Shown: positions 1 through 8,155 of the stretch, piece by piece
Layout of the letters: every line of letters starts with the position of its first letter
Position numbering within the stretch: the stretch's first letter is position 1
NCBI GenBank assembly: GCA_002425705.1
Contig: DIMT01000023.1
Coordinates: forward strand, 17,611-81,610
Direction of reading: 5' to 3'
Source of the DNA: Firmicutes bacterium UBA5559
GTDB taxonomy: Bacteria > Bacillota > Clostridia > Peptostreptococcales > Anaerovoracaceae
DNA: 64,000 bases
Notes under the pieces: generated by a model
Seen by the model: the letters and a program-made list of their open reading frames with translations, nothing else
Told to the model about the DNA's origin: nothing
Databases searched by the model: none
Program-made: the position numbers and the translations under genes

Positions 1-1284
1 CTGGATTATTTCTCCAAATACTATGATAACCTGAAAAACAACTTTTTCGTCACCGACATGCACGATCCGGAAGATGAGAGTCTGGAAATCCTGCGGAGCC
101 TGCTGGCCACCATCATGATGGAAATCCTGCAAAAGGGCTACGACTACGAGCATAAGGTCATCGAAACCGTCCACAACGTGATTTCCACCCTTCGGTCGGA
201 CTTCCAGTATTTCCTGATGGAAGACGGGCGATTCATCAACGGGGAGAAAAATAAGGGAAATAAGATCCTGGCCGGCCGGATGAACCGGATTACCGATTAT
301 ATGTATGACAACTATACTCGAAAACTGACTCTGAACGAAATCGCTGAAAGGGAACATCTGAGCATCTACTATCTTTCCCACGTCATCAAGGAGGCTACAG
401 GCCTTAACTTCCAGGACCTGCTCAGCTTCATCCGGGTGGAGGAATCGGAAAAGCTCCTGCTTGGAACCAATAAAAAGATCGGCGTCATTTCCGATGAAAT
501 GGGGTTCTCTGCCGTTCGCTATTATATCAAGCATTTCCGGACCTGGTTCGGCATGCATCCATTGGAATATCGGAAGCAGTATACGGATAAGGTCAGCAGC
601 CGGGAAATCCACGCAGTATACACCCGATGCGAGCCGGAAGAGATCGAGGAAGCCATCCGGAGCCAGGTCAAAGGAGTTTACCGGGATTATCTGAAGGGCA
701 AACGGCCGGATCCCATCATCATTGAAGTAGAGCTGGAAGGACTGCTGGCCGGTCCTCTGAGCTCGGAATCCGCCATGGACGGTCTGATGACCATGAATGC
801 CATGAAGCCTATTTCAAGACCCTATAACCTTCTTCAGGGCCTTTCGGAGAATGTCCTTAGCTCGGGAGATAATTTTATCGTCACCACCGCAGCCAGAAAT
901 AAGGAACGGCCCGAAAACATCAGCATCCTGCTGTACAACATCAACAGCAAGATGAAAAAGGATATTGAACAAAGCGGCAGACGGGAGAGGGTCCTTGAAA
1001 TCGCCAGGAATTTTGATGAAGAAGCAGAGTTTCTCGTCCGGGTCAACGGCATGGCCGGCGAGTTTAAGGTCAGTCGATACAAGCTCACCAGGGAAAATGC
1101 CCTGACAGCCTTCCATGAGGGTTTGAAGGAGCCGGGCCTGTCCACGAAGAGGGAAAGCATCATCAGCAGCTGGGCGGCTTTTCCCTCCATCGAATTTCGG
1201 AATATCACCACCACCGAGTCCATCAGCATCCGCTCGACTTTAAAAGGGCTCAGCGCAGAATTAATCCTGGTAGATCGAAAATAA
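1..1284 (+). CDS. AraC-family transcriptional regulator, 5' end outside window
   Basis: The reading frame is open to base 1, so the N-terminus is missing; a later ATG lies at 58 but is probably internal. An AraC-type double helix-turn-helix is visible at about 280-590, with the second-helix signature GFSAVRYYIKHFRTWFG followed by HPLEYRKQY. Such proteins bind DNA through this domain and sense a ligand with another. The C-terminal 200 residues are not a usual AraC partner. Segments such as MDGLMTMNAMKPISRPYNLL and ISILLYNINSK resemble the C-terminal end of GH39 beta-xylosidase-like domains fused to some clostridial AraC proteins, but there is no room for the catalytic barrel. The regulated genes are unknown; the next gene has its own promoter. 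Confidence 0.8.
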   Translation: MDYFSKYYDNLKNNFFVTDMHDPEDESLEILRSLLATIMMEILQKGYDYEHKVIETVHNVISTLRSDFQYFLMEDGRFINGEKNKGNKILAGRMNRITDYMYDNYTRKLTLNEIAEREHLSIYYLSHVIKEATGLNFQDLLSFIRVEESEKLLLGTNKKIGVISDEMGFSAVRYYIKHFRTWFGMHPLEYRKQYTDKVSSREIHAVYTRCEPEEIEEAIRSQVKGVYRDYLKGKRPDPIIIEVELEGLLAGPLSSESAMDGLMTMNAMKPISRPYNLLQGLSENVLSSGDNFIVTTAARNKERPENISILLYNINSKMKKDIEQSGRRERVLEIARNFDEEAEFLVRVNGMAGEFKVSRYKLTRENALTAFHEGLKEPGLSTKRESIISSWAAFPSIEFRNITTTESISIRSTLKGLSAELILVDRK

Positions 1285-1319
1285 CAGCAAAATCGTACAT
1301 TTTTAAAGCAATTGTATAG

Positions 1320-1377
1320 TTGAATCAGTCCTTTTCCTTTGTTAATATGAATTAGAAATTCAGAATATTCCCTGAAT
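1320..1377 (+). promoter_or_regulatory. Promoter and inverted repeat before the saccharopine dehydrogenase-like gene
   Basis: TTGAAT at 1320-1325 and TAATAT at 1343-1348 are separated by 17 bases, fitting sigma-A. An inverted repeat ATTCAG (1358-1363) and CTGAAT (1372-1377) lies just downstream of the expected start and could be an operator. No binding protein is known; the adjacent AraC regulator is a candidate by position only. Confidence 0.45.
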
Positions 1378-1407
1378 GGGGAGCAATGAAATTAATGGAG
1401 GAAAATT

Positions 1408-2676
1408 ATGAGACTGTGTATCATTGGCGCTGGTGGTGTAGGCACTGCCGCTGCAAGAATTATCAAAAGAGCCGGAGAAGGTGGTTCCTGGGCAGAAAAA
1501 GTAGTCATTTCCGATTACGATTTTGAACGGGCTAAACTGGTTGCCGCCGAATGTGACGATCCTCGTTTTATCCCTGAAAAAATAGATGCGACCAAACCGG
1601 AAGTCATGAAAGAGGTCTTTAAGAAACACGACATCACCTTCGTGATGAATGCTGTTGAGCCCCTTTTTAATGAAAGCATTTTCGACACTTGCCTGGAAGC
1701 CGGTGTCGGCTATCTGGACTGTGCAATGACTCTGTCTAAGAGACATCCGGAAAACCCCTATGAAGAGTGCGGAATCAAACTGGGCGACTATCAGTTTGAG
1801 CAGCATGAAGCCTGGGCAAAGGCCGGTAACATGGCCATCGTCGGATCCGGTGTAGAACCTGGTATGGCCGACGTTTTCGCCCGATTTGCCGATAAGCATC
1901 TCTTCGATACCATCGATGAGGTCAATGTACGGGATGGAGACAATTACGCCGGAGCCGATGGCGAGTTCGGGTTCTCGGTATGGACCACCATCGAAGAGTG
2001 CCTGAATCCTCCGGTGATCTACGAGAAGGGCAGAGGCTGGTTCACCACCGAAAGCTTTTCCGAGCCGGAAATCTTCCATTTCCCCGGCGGAATCGGCGAC
2101 GTGGAAGTCATCAACGTGGAACATGAAGAAGTCCTTCTGGTACCAAGAGTCATCGACTGTAACCGTGTTACCTTTAAATACGGAGTTCCCAGAGAACTGC
2201 GGGTTCTGCTGAAAAACCTGGAAGCCCTTGGCATGGACAGCGCTACCCGGATGATCAAAGTGGGGGATTCTGAGATTTCTCCCCGGGATTTCCTGGTAAA
2301 AGTTGTTCCTAATCCGGTGGATTCCACCCTGAAGATGACCGGACGAGGCTGCGCAGGTACTTGGGTAACTGGAACGAAAGACGGCAAGAAGAGATCCGTC
2401 TACCTCTATCAGGTTGCTGACAACCAGGAATGCATCAAGCGATACGGAACCAACTCCGTCGTTTCCCAGACGGCAGTGGGACCGGTCATCATGATGGAAC
2501 TGGTAGCTAAAGGTATTTGGGACATCAAGGGCGTCCACGGACCGGAAAGCTTCGACCCGGATCCCTTTGTGGCCAGACTGGCTAAGTACGAATTCCCCGC
2601 AGGCATTCGGGAAATGGACTCCGAGTATTCGGATGAACTGAACGAAAGATCTCTGGTGGACATGCTGGACAAATAA
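1408..2676 (+). CDS. Saccharopine dehydrogenase-like NAD(P)-dependent oxidoreductase
   Basis: The 422-residue protein opens with a Rossmann dinucleotide site, IIGAGGVGTAAA, and continues in the pattern of the saccharopine dehydrogenase/lysine 6-dehydrogenase superfamily: an acidic residue after the second strand (VISDYDFERA), VMNAVEP, and GVGYLDCAM. A strong ribosome binding site GGAGGAAAA precedes the ATG. The family acts on amino-acid or carboxy-amine substrates in the cytoplasm; members near this one include carboxynorspermidine and saccharopine reductases, so the exact substrate cannot be read from sequence. It is transcribed alone, between its own promoter and the terminator at 2721. The neighbouring AraC regulator may control it. 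Confidence 0.82.
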   Translation: MRLCIIGAGGVGTAAARIIKRAGEGGSWAEKVVISDYDFERAKLVAAECDDPRFIPEKIDATKPEVMKEVFKKHDITFVMNAVEPLFNESIFDTCLEAGVGYLDCAMTLSKRHPENPYEECGIKLGDYQFEQHEAWAKAGNMAIVGSGVEPGMADVFARFADKHLFDTIDEVNVRDGDNYAGADGEFGFSVWTTIEECLNPPVIYEKGRGWFTTESFSEPEIFHFPGGIGDVEVINVEHEEVLLVPRVIDCNRVTFKYGVPRELRVLLKNLEALGMDSATRMIKVGDSEISPRDFLVKVVPNPVDSTLKMTGRGCAGTWVTGTKDGKKRSVYLYQVADNQECIKRYGTNSVVSQTAVGPVIMMELVAKGIWDIKGVHGPESFDPDPFVARLAKYEFPAGIREMDSEYSDELNERSLVDMLDK

Positions 2677-2720
2677 CCCCTGTGGTTGTTTATAAAAAGA
2701 AAAATCATCATCATGAAACA

Positions 2721-2762
2721 GATGCCCCGGACGAATTATAAGGTCCGGGGCATCTGCTTTTT
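2721..2762 (+). terminator. Rho-independent terminator
   Basis: A perfect 12-bp stem GATGCCCCGGAC/GTCCGGGGCATC (2721-2732 and 2743-2754) with a 10-base loop is followed by TGCTTTTTTC. It ends the saccharopine dehydrogenase-like transcript. Confidence 0.85.
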
Positions 2763-2764
2763 CG

Positions 2765-2793
2765 TTGATAAAACGGGTTGATAAGTCTATAAT
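2765..2793 (+). promoter_or_regulatory. Promoter of nudC
   Basis: TTGATA (2765-2770), a 17-base spacer, and TATAAT (2788-2793), immediately after the preceding terminator and 48 bases before the nudC start codon. Confidence 0.7.
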
Positions 2794-2841
2794 AGATAGA
2801 AAGAAACAGAAAAACATAAAGGTCAAATCGGAGGATTCGAC

Positions 2842-3717
2842 ATGATTCAGGACATCCACCCTAATATTTATGATATCAATTACTTTCAGGCCATACCCGG
2901 GCCAAGGGACATCATCACCTATTTCAGCGAAGATCGGCTGTTGCTCCGGAAGGATCCGGAAAAAGAGGTATATTTTCTTCCTACAATGGAGGAATTCAGG
3001 AAACTGATCGAAGCGGTGCCGGAGGACTTGATCGGGGACTATGAGCGACTTTTTTCCATAAATGAAGACCACGTCTTCTTGCTGGAAGAGACGGCGGCCA
3101 TCGATGAAGCTGTTGATGGGGCGTCGGATTTCATCCTGGAGGAAGTAGCCATGATCCGTGAGTACGAAAATCAGTGGATGGCCTTTGCTGGCATCACTGC
3201 CCGCCACCTCTACCGATGGAAGAGGAACAACCGGTTTTGTGGAAGATGCGGAAGCCACATGAGGCAGGGAGAATCGGATCGGGGGATGTTCTGTGATAAT
3301 TGCGGCAACATCCAATATCCTAAAATCTCTCCGGCTATCATCACAGCGGTAACTAGCGGAGACCGGTTGCTGATGGCCAGAGCTTCCAAAGGATCCTATA
3401 AGCGCTGGTCCCTGATCGCCGGATTTGTGGAGGTGGGAGAAACCTTTGAGGACACTGTCCGCAGGGAGGTCATGGAAGAGGTAGGCATCCGGGTAAAAAA
3501 TATCCGATATTTCAAGAGCCAGCCCTGGGGCTTCAGCGACTCCATCATGATTGGATTTTTTGCCGAACTGGAAGGCAGCGACATGCTCACCCTTCAGGAG
3601 GAGGAAATCAGTGAAGCGGATTGGTTCAGCCGGGAAGATATCCCGGAGACACCGTCGTCGGTCAGCATTGCCGCTGAAATGATTGAAGCCTTTCGCAATG
3701 GACAGGAGAGAATATGA
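2842..3717 (+). CDS. nudC: NAD(+)/NADH diphosphatase (NudC), Nudix family
   Basis: This 291-residue protein has the complete NudC layout. A four-cysteine zinc ribbon (C133, C136, C151, C154) is followed by a Nudix box from G194 to I216 with the REVMEEVG core, and then SQPWGF at 226-231, the motif that marks NADH-specific Nudix enzymes. Known members hydrolyse NADH or NAD+ to NMN(H) and AMP and can remove NAD caps from RNA. The ATG follows GGAGGATTCGAC. The gene overlaps the next one by four bases (ATGA), suggesting coupled translation of a two-gene operon. Confidence 0.93.
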   Translation: MIQDIHPNIYDINYFQAIPGPRDIITYFSEDRLLLRKDPEKEVYFLPTMEEFRKLIEAVPEDLIGDYERLFSINEDHVFLLEETAAIDEAVDGASDFILEEVAMIREYENQWMAFAGITARHLYRWKRNNRFCGRCGSHMRQGESDRGMFCDNCGNIQYPKISPAIITAVTSGDRLLMARASKGSYKRWSLIAGFVEVGETFEDTVRREVMEEVGIRVKNIRYFKSQPWGFSDSIMIGFFAELEGSDMLTLQEEEISEADWFSREDIPETPSSVSIAAEMIEAFRNGQERI

Positions 3718-4076
3718 TTACCATTGAAGATGCCCAGCTGATGCTGGATGAAATTGCTGAGGAACTTCCTCCTGAATTTTTCAAGGAACTGAACGGCGGC
3801 ATCCTGCTCCTGCCGGACCAAAAGGTCAGCCCCCATGCCCGGGAGGATGACCTGTATATTATGGGCGAGTATCATCACAGCAACAGCATGGGTCGAATGA
3901 TTTATATCTATTTTGGATCCTTTCAGCAGTTGTACCCGGAAATCCCCCGGGAACGGATGAAGAAGAAACTGAAGGACACCCTCCTCCACGAATTTACCCA
4001 CCACCTGGAATCCCTGGCCGGAGAACGGGGGCTGGAGATCAAGGACCAGGAACAGTTGAAGCGATATAAGGGTTGA
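3714..4076 (+). CDS. Small zincin-type metallopeptidase family protein
   Basis: A 120-residue cytoplasmic protein with HEFTHH at 92-97, a HExxH zinc site, and an acidic residue further on. Length and layout match the small 'metallopeptidase family' proteins (Pfam zincin_1, PF06262). Function of this family is not established. It overlaps nudC by four bases, so it is probably co-translated with it. The TGA stop lies inside the -35 element of the histidine operon promoter. Confidence 0.75.
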   Translation: MITIEDAQLMLDEIAEELPPEFFKELNGGILLLPDQKVSPHAREDDLYIMGEYHHSNSMGRMIYIYFGSFQQLYPEIPRERMKKKLKDTLLHEFTHHLESLAGERGLEIKDQEQLKRYKG

Positions 4077-4101
4077 CACAGAAGGCGTCAAATGGTATGA
4101 T
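4073..4101 (+). promoter_or_regulatory. Promoter of the histidine operon
   Basis: TTGACA (4073-4078), exactly 17 bases, TATGAT (4096-4101). The -35 box overlaps the stop codon of the upstream gene. The leader to the first ATG is about 72 bases; it has a small hairpin GATGG/CCATC (4148-4161) but no histidine-rich leader peptide and no T-box motif that I can see. Confidence 0.85.
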
Positions 4102-4180
4102 GGTTGCTGTAGTGCTTTATCGCATTAACGCGGTAGATAAATGAACCGATGGACAGCCATCTGCAGAAAGTGAGCCAATC

Positions 4181-5782
4181 ATGGATTTTAAACAAGCAAA
4201 TCTTCGGCCAGAAGAGATCGCCGCTCTCCGAGTACGGGGCATCTTTGAACAGGCCGGCTATAAAAAGTATCGGATGAGCAGCTTCGAGGAATATTCCCTG
4301 TATTCTGAAAACCGGGATTTCCTGGGAGGAGAAAAAATCATTACCTTTACGGATCTCGACGGAAAGCTCAGGGCGCTGAAACCGGATGTTACCCTGGGCA
4401 TCATCAAGAACACGAGAGCGACCCGGGAAAAACCGGAAAAGCTTTATTATATTGAAAACGTTTACCGGGAATCCCGGGAGAGTCATACCTTTAAGGAAAT
4501 CAACCAGATGGGCATGGAGTTCATCGGAGAGATCGGAGATGCTGAAATTGTAGAGGTCATAGACCTGGCAGCCCAGGCCCTGAGCCGGATCAGTTCCCGT
4601 TATGTGCTGGAAATATCCCATATGGACTTCGTCCTGGAACTTCTGGGAGAATGCTGCCTCGGCGGCGTAGACCGGATCAAAATGATCAAGCAGCTGCGGA
4701 ACCGCAACGTGGAAGGAATCGCAGAAACCGGCAAAAGAGCCGGGCTGGATCAGGAACGGATTGAACTGATCTGCCGGATTCCAACCCTCCAGGGGAACAT
4801 GGATCAGGTCATTCGACGGGCCTCTTCCCTGGTCAAGAACCAAAGGATGCAGCAGGCTCTGGATACACTGGAGACCCTGTATAAGGCCATTAAGGAAAAA
4901 GATCCCAAAGCGAAAGTGAAAGCTGATCTTTCCACCATCAATGACATTGACTATTACAATGGAGTGATTTTCAAGGGATACATCGAAGGATCCGCCAAAA
5001 GCGTCATCGCAGGCGGTCAGTATGACCGGGCCATGCAGCTCTTTGGCAAGGATGTTGGGGGCATCGGATTTGCCCTCTATCTCAATGAATTGTCCCGGGT
5101 GGGAGAAGAAGATCCCCTGGGTCAGGTAGTCACCCCTGCCGGTAAGACCAGGGAAATGCTCAACATTGCCCTTCCTAAGGGCCGGCTGGGCAATCAGGTG
5201 TACAACCTGCTGGCTGGCATCGGTTATGACTGCCCCGATTTTTATGAAGAAAACAGGAAACTGGTCTTTGAAAACCCGGAGAAGGGCGTCCGTTTCCTTT
5301 TGGTGAAACCCAGCGATGTGGCCATCTATGTAGAGCACAATGCGGCGGACGTGGGGATTGTAGGTAAGGATATCCTGCTGGAATCCGCTCCGGATGTCTA
5401 TGAACTGCTGGACCTTCGCCTGGGCAAATGCCGGATGGCGGTAGCTGCGAAAAACGGTTACCTGGATGATCCGGACCGGACCCTGCGGGTAGCTACAAAA
5501 TTCGTCAATGTTGCGAAAAAATATTATTCAGAAATGAACCGGGACATCGATATCATCAAACTCAACGGCAGCATAGAGCTGGCTCCCATCCTGGGCTTGT
5601 CCGATGTAATCGTGGATATCGTGGAATCCGGCAATACCATCCGGGAAAACGATCTCTATATTATGGAGGAATTTAAGCAGATCAGTGCCCGTTTTATCGC
5701 CAATAAGGCCAGTTATATTTTCAAGAATGACATCATCGAGGACATCGTTTCCAAACTGTCCGAGGTGGTCAAGGAAAAATAG
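4181..5782 (+). CDS. hisZG: HisZ-HisG fusion: ATP phosphoribosyltransferase regulatory and catalytic subunits
   Basis: Residues 1 to about 320 are HisZ, a histidyl-tRNA-synthetase-like regulatory subunit, with LKPDVTLGI, YYIENVYRE and a late AGGQYDRAMQLFG stretch. Residues 326-533 are a complete short-form HisG starting at an internal Met (base 5156, MLNIALPKGRLG) and ending with the LNGSIELAPILGLSD and DIVESG motifs. Short HisG normally needs a separate HisZ in a hetero-octamer; here both are one chain. It catalyses the first step of histidine synthesis, ATP plus PRPP to phosphoribosyl-ATP. It is the first gene of the operon. Its stop codon directly abuts the hisC start. I see no AGGAG or strong internal start that would argue for two separate proteins. 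Confidence 0.92.
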   Translation: MDFKQANLRPEEIAALRVRGIFEQAGYKKYRMSSFEEYSLYSENRDFLGGEKIITFTDLDGKLRALKPDVTLGIIKNTRATREKPEKLYYIENVYRESRESHTFKEINQMGMEFIGEIGDAEIVEVIDLAAQALSRISSRYVLEISHMDFVLELLGECCLGGVDRIKMIKQLRNRNVEGIAETGKRAGLDQERIELICRIPTLQGNMDQVIRRASSLVKNQRMQQALDTLETLYKAIKEKDPKAKVKADLSTINDIDYYNGVIFKGYIEGSAKSVIAGGQYDRAMQLFGKDVGGIGFALYLNELSRVGEEDPLGQVVTPAGKTREMLNIALPKGRLGNQVYNLLAGIGYDCPDFYEENRKLVFENPEKGVRFLLVKPSDVAIYVEHNAADVGIVGKDILLESAPDVYELLDLRLGKCRMAVAAKNGYLDDPDRTLRVATKFVNVAKKYYSEMNRDIDIIKLNGSIELAPILGLSDVIVDIVESGNTIRENDLYIMEEFKQISARFIANKASYIFKNDIIEDIVSKLSEVVKEK

Positions 5783-6859
5783 ATGAGCAGATTCTTAAAA
5801 GAACAATTGAAAAATCTGGAACCCTACGTTCCCGGGGAGCAGCCCAAAAATCCGGGGCTGATCAAGCTCAATACCAACGAGAGCCCTTTTCCGCCGGCCC
5901 CTGGGGTCCTGTCCGTTCTAAACCAGGAAGAGGGGGAAAAGCTCCGGCTTTATTCAGACCCGGCTGCCACGGAACTGCGCCGGGCGGCGGCGGATTATTA
6001 TGGCATTCCGGAAAGCCGGATCATGGCCGGTAACGGCTCCGATGAGCTACTGGCCTTTCTGTTCATGGCCTATGGAAAACGGATTTATTACCCCTCCATC
6101 AGCTATGGATTTTATAAAGTCTATGGGGAAATCTTCGCCGAGGAAGCTATGGAGATTCCCCTGGATGAGGAATTAAGAATCCGGCCCGAGGATTATCACG
6201 GCCTTCCGGGAACCATCATCCTGGCTAATCCCAATGCGCCAACGGGAAGTGCCCTGACCAGAGAAGAGATCAAAGGAATCCTGAAGGCCAACCGGGATCA
6301 GCTGGTGGTCGTGGATGAGGCCTACGTGGATTTCGGCGCAGAAAGCATGATTCCCTGTATGGAGGAATTTGACAATCTGCTGGTAATCCAGACCCTGTCC
6401 AAGTCCCGGAGCCTGGCGGGAGCAAGGGTGGGGCTGGCCATGGGCCGGGAAGAACTGATCGAGGATCTCAACCGGATCCGATTCAGCTTCAATCCCTATA
6501 ACCTGAACCGGCTTTCCATTCTGGCGGGGGCGGCAGCCTTCCGGGACCGGGAGTATTTTAAAAACTGCTGCCGAATCATTATGGCCAACCGGGAACAATT
6601 CGTATCCGAACTGGAAAAACAGGGATTCCGGGTTTTGCCTTCAAAAGCCAATTTTGTCTTTGCCAAGCCCCCGGCCATGGGTGGTGAAGCCTATTATCAA
6701 GCTCTCCGGGACCGGAATATCCTGGTCCGCCATTTTCAGCATCCATCCCTGTCCGGCTTTGTGCGTATTACCATCGGAACCAGCGAGGAGCTGAATCAAA
6801 TCCTGATTGCCAATGAAGAGATGGGTCTGCAGCCCGTTGGAAAAGGAGAAGAAGCATGA
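5783..6859 (+). CDS. hisC: Histidinol-phosphate aminotransferase
   Basis: A 358-residue fold-type I PLP aminotransferase. Visible motifs are NTNESPFPP near the start, NPNAPTG (149-155), DEAYVDF (178-184), the PLP lysine K207 in QTLSKSRSLAGARVG, and a late RITIGT arginine that usually binds the phosphate group. It converts imidazole acetol phosphate and glutamate to histidinol phosphate. The ATG follows the hisZG stop without a gap, so translation is likely coupled; the stop overlaps hisB by four bases. Confidence 0.93.
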   Translation: MSRFLKEQLKNLEPYVPGEQPKNPGLIKLNTNESPFPPAPGVLSVLNQEEGEKLRLYSDPAATELRRAAADYYGIPESRIMAGNGSDELLAFLFMAYGKRIYYPSISYGFYKVYGEIFAEEAMEIPLDEELRIRPEDYHGLPGTIILANPNAPTGSALTREEIKGILKANRDQLVVVDEAYVDFGAESMIPCMEEFDNLLVIQTLSKSRSLAGARVGLAMGREELIEDLNRIRFSFNPYNLNRLSILAGAAAFRDREYFKNCCRIIMANREQFVSELEKQGFRVLPSKANFVFAKPPAMGGEAYYQALRDRNILVRHFQHPSLSGFVRITIGTSEELNQILIANEEMGLQPVGKGEEA

Positions 6860-7443
6860 GAACCGTAGAAGCAGAACGAATCACCAATGAAACGGATATC
6901 CGGCTGAAATTGTCGGTGGATGGGCAGGGCGCCTATTCGGTGGATACCGGATGCGGATTCCTGAATCACATGCTGGAACTCTTCACCCGTCACGGCGGCT
7001 TCAACCTGGAGCTTTCCTGCCGGGGAGACGTAGAAGTCGACGATCATCATACGGTAGAAGACGTGGGTATTGCCCTGGGTCAGGCTTTCGCCAAGGCGCT
7101 GGGGGATAAACGGGGGATTACCCGGTACGGCAGCATGCTCCTTCCCATGGATGAAGCCCTGGTCCTCTGCTCTGTGGACATCAGCGGCCGGCCTTTTCTA
7201 AGCTATCAGGTCAGATTGCCTACGGAAAAAATCGGTACGTTTGATACCCAGCTGGTGGAAGAATTTTTCGCGGCCTTCAGCAGAAGCTTCGGACTTACAT
7301 TACACTTAAACCAGATGGCGGGAAGCAACTCTCACCACATCGCCGAAGCCTGCTTTAAAGGAGTCGGCCGGGCACTGGCTCAGGCCTGCGCCATTGATGA
7401 AAAACGGAAATTTGACATTCCCTCGACGAAGGGAGTGCTGTAA
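6856..7443 (+). CDS. hisB: Imidazoleglycerol-phosphate dehydratase
   Basis: A 195-residue monofunctional HisB with paired metal-binding repeats: FLNHMLELFTRHGGF and DDHHTVED in the first half, GSNSHHIAEACFK in the second. It dehydrates imidazole glycerol phosphate. The ribosome binding site GGAAAAGGAGAAG lies inside hisC and the ATG overlaps the hisC stop as ATGA. The usual length for the single-function enzyme is about 195, so the gene is complete. Confidence 0.95.
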   Translation: MRTVEAERITNETDIRLKLSVDGQGAYSVDTGCGFLNHMLELFTRHGGFNLELSCRGDVEVDDHHTVEDVGIALGQAFAKALGDKRGITRYGSMLLPMDEALVLCSVDISGRPFLSYQVRLPTEKIGTFDTQLVEEFFAAFSRSFGLTLHLNQMAGSNSHHIAEACFKGVGRALAQACAIDEKRKFDIPSTKGVL

Positions 7444-7444
7444 T

Positions 7445-8080
7445 ATGATCGCCATACTTGATTATGGGGTGGGGAATCTCTACTCCCTCAGCAGTTCACT
7501 CAAGCACCTGAATATCGACACGGTGATCACCAATCGGGAAGAAGACCTGGTTCGGGCGGATAAAATCATATTGCCTGGTGTGGGAGCCTTCGAAGATGCG
7601 ATGAAGAAGCTCCGGGAATCCGGCATGGTGGAACCACTGCTGGGGCAGGCGGCTTCCGGAAAACCACTTCTGGGAATCTGCCTGGGGATGCAGCTGCTTT
7701 TCACTGAAAGCCATGAATACGGGGTTCACAAAGGTCTGGGCCTCATCGACGGGGTAGTGGCTTCCCTGTCTGAGGATTTAAAGGCCCTGGGGGGAGAAGC
7801 TGCAGGGCTTAAAGTTCCCCATATCGGCTGGAACCGGCTGGACATCCGGCCTGGTCACGAGGAGGATCCGATCTTCCGTGGATTCCGGCCCGGCAGTCAT
7901 GTCTATTACGTCCACAGCTTCTATGCAAAGGACTGCGGGGAAAGCATCCTGGCAACCTCCGATTATGGACTCCCGATTCCCGGTATCGTCCGGAAGGAAA
8001 ATGTCATGGGGATGCAGTTCCATCCGGAAAAAAGCGGTCAGGTCGGCCTTTCCCTGCTAAGCCAATTCAACCAACTTTAA
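7445..8080 (+). CDS. hisH: Imidazole glycerol phosphate synthase, glutaminase subunit
   Basis: A 211-residue class I glutamine amidotransferase with the catalytic triad C79 in LLGICLGMQLLF, and H193 and E195 in MGMQFHPEKSG. It releases ammonia from glutamine and passes it to HisF. I chose the ATG at 7445, two bases after the hisB stop, because an upstream in-frame start at 7394 would only add residues encoded by the hisB end. The hairpin array at 8082-8135 lies directly after its stop. Confidence 0.93.
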   Translation: MIAILDYGVGNLYSLSSSLKHLNIDTVITNREEDLVRADKIILPGVGAFEDAMKKLRESGMVEPLLGQAASGKPLLGICLGMQLLFTESHEYGVHKGLGLIDGVVASLSEDLKALGGEAAGLKVPHIGWNRLDIRPGHEEDPIFRGFRPGSHVYYVHSFYAKDCGESILATSDYGLPIPGIVRKENVMGMQFHPEKSGQVGLSLLSQFNQL

Positions 8081-8081
8081 G

Positions 8082-8135
8082 AGCAGTTCTGCCAGTGGGC
8101 GGAACTGCTAAAAAACGCCAACTGGCAGAACTGCT
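8082..8135 (+). repeat. Three-copy hairpin array between hisH and hisA
   Basis: AGCAGTTCTGCCAGT (8082-8096) is a perfect 15-bp inverted match to 8121-8135. Its first eight bases can instead pair with GAACTGCT at 8102-8109. The two folds exclude each other, as in attenuators, but no uridine run follows. The 75-base gap is the largest in an operon whose other junctions overlap or are under about 50 bases. Confidence 0.7.
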
Positions 8136-8155
8136 TGAATAATTGGAGGGTTATT

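Noticed and set aside
1360..3315. A 651-codon open frame on the minus strand spanning the saccharopine dehydrogenase-like gene and nudC
   Set aside because: It is antisense to two well-supported genes and crosses their terminator and promoter, has no ribosome binding site, and the translated sequence has no recognisable domain; it reflects codon bias of the + strand genes.
4102..4180. T-box or histidine leader-peptide attenuator before hisZG
   Set aside because: The leader is only about 72 bases, has no T-box TGGN-type sequence and no run of His codons. T-boxes were also not seen before metG, lysS or asnS.
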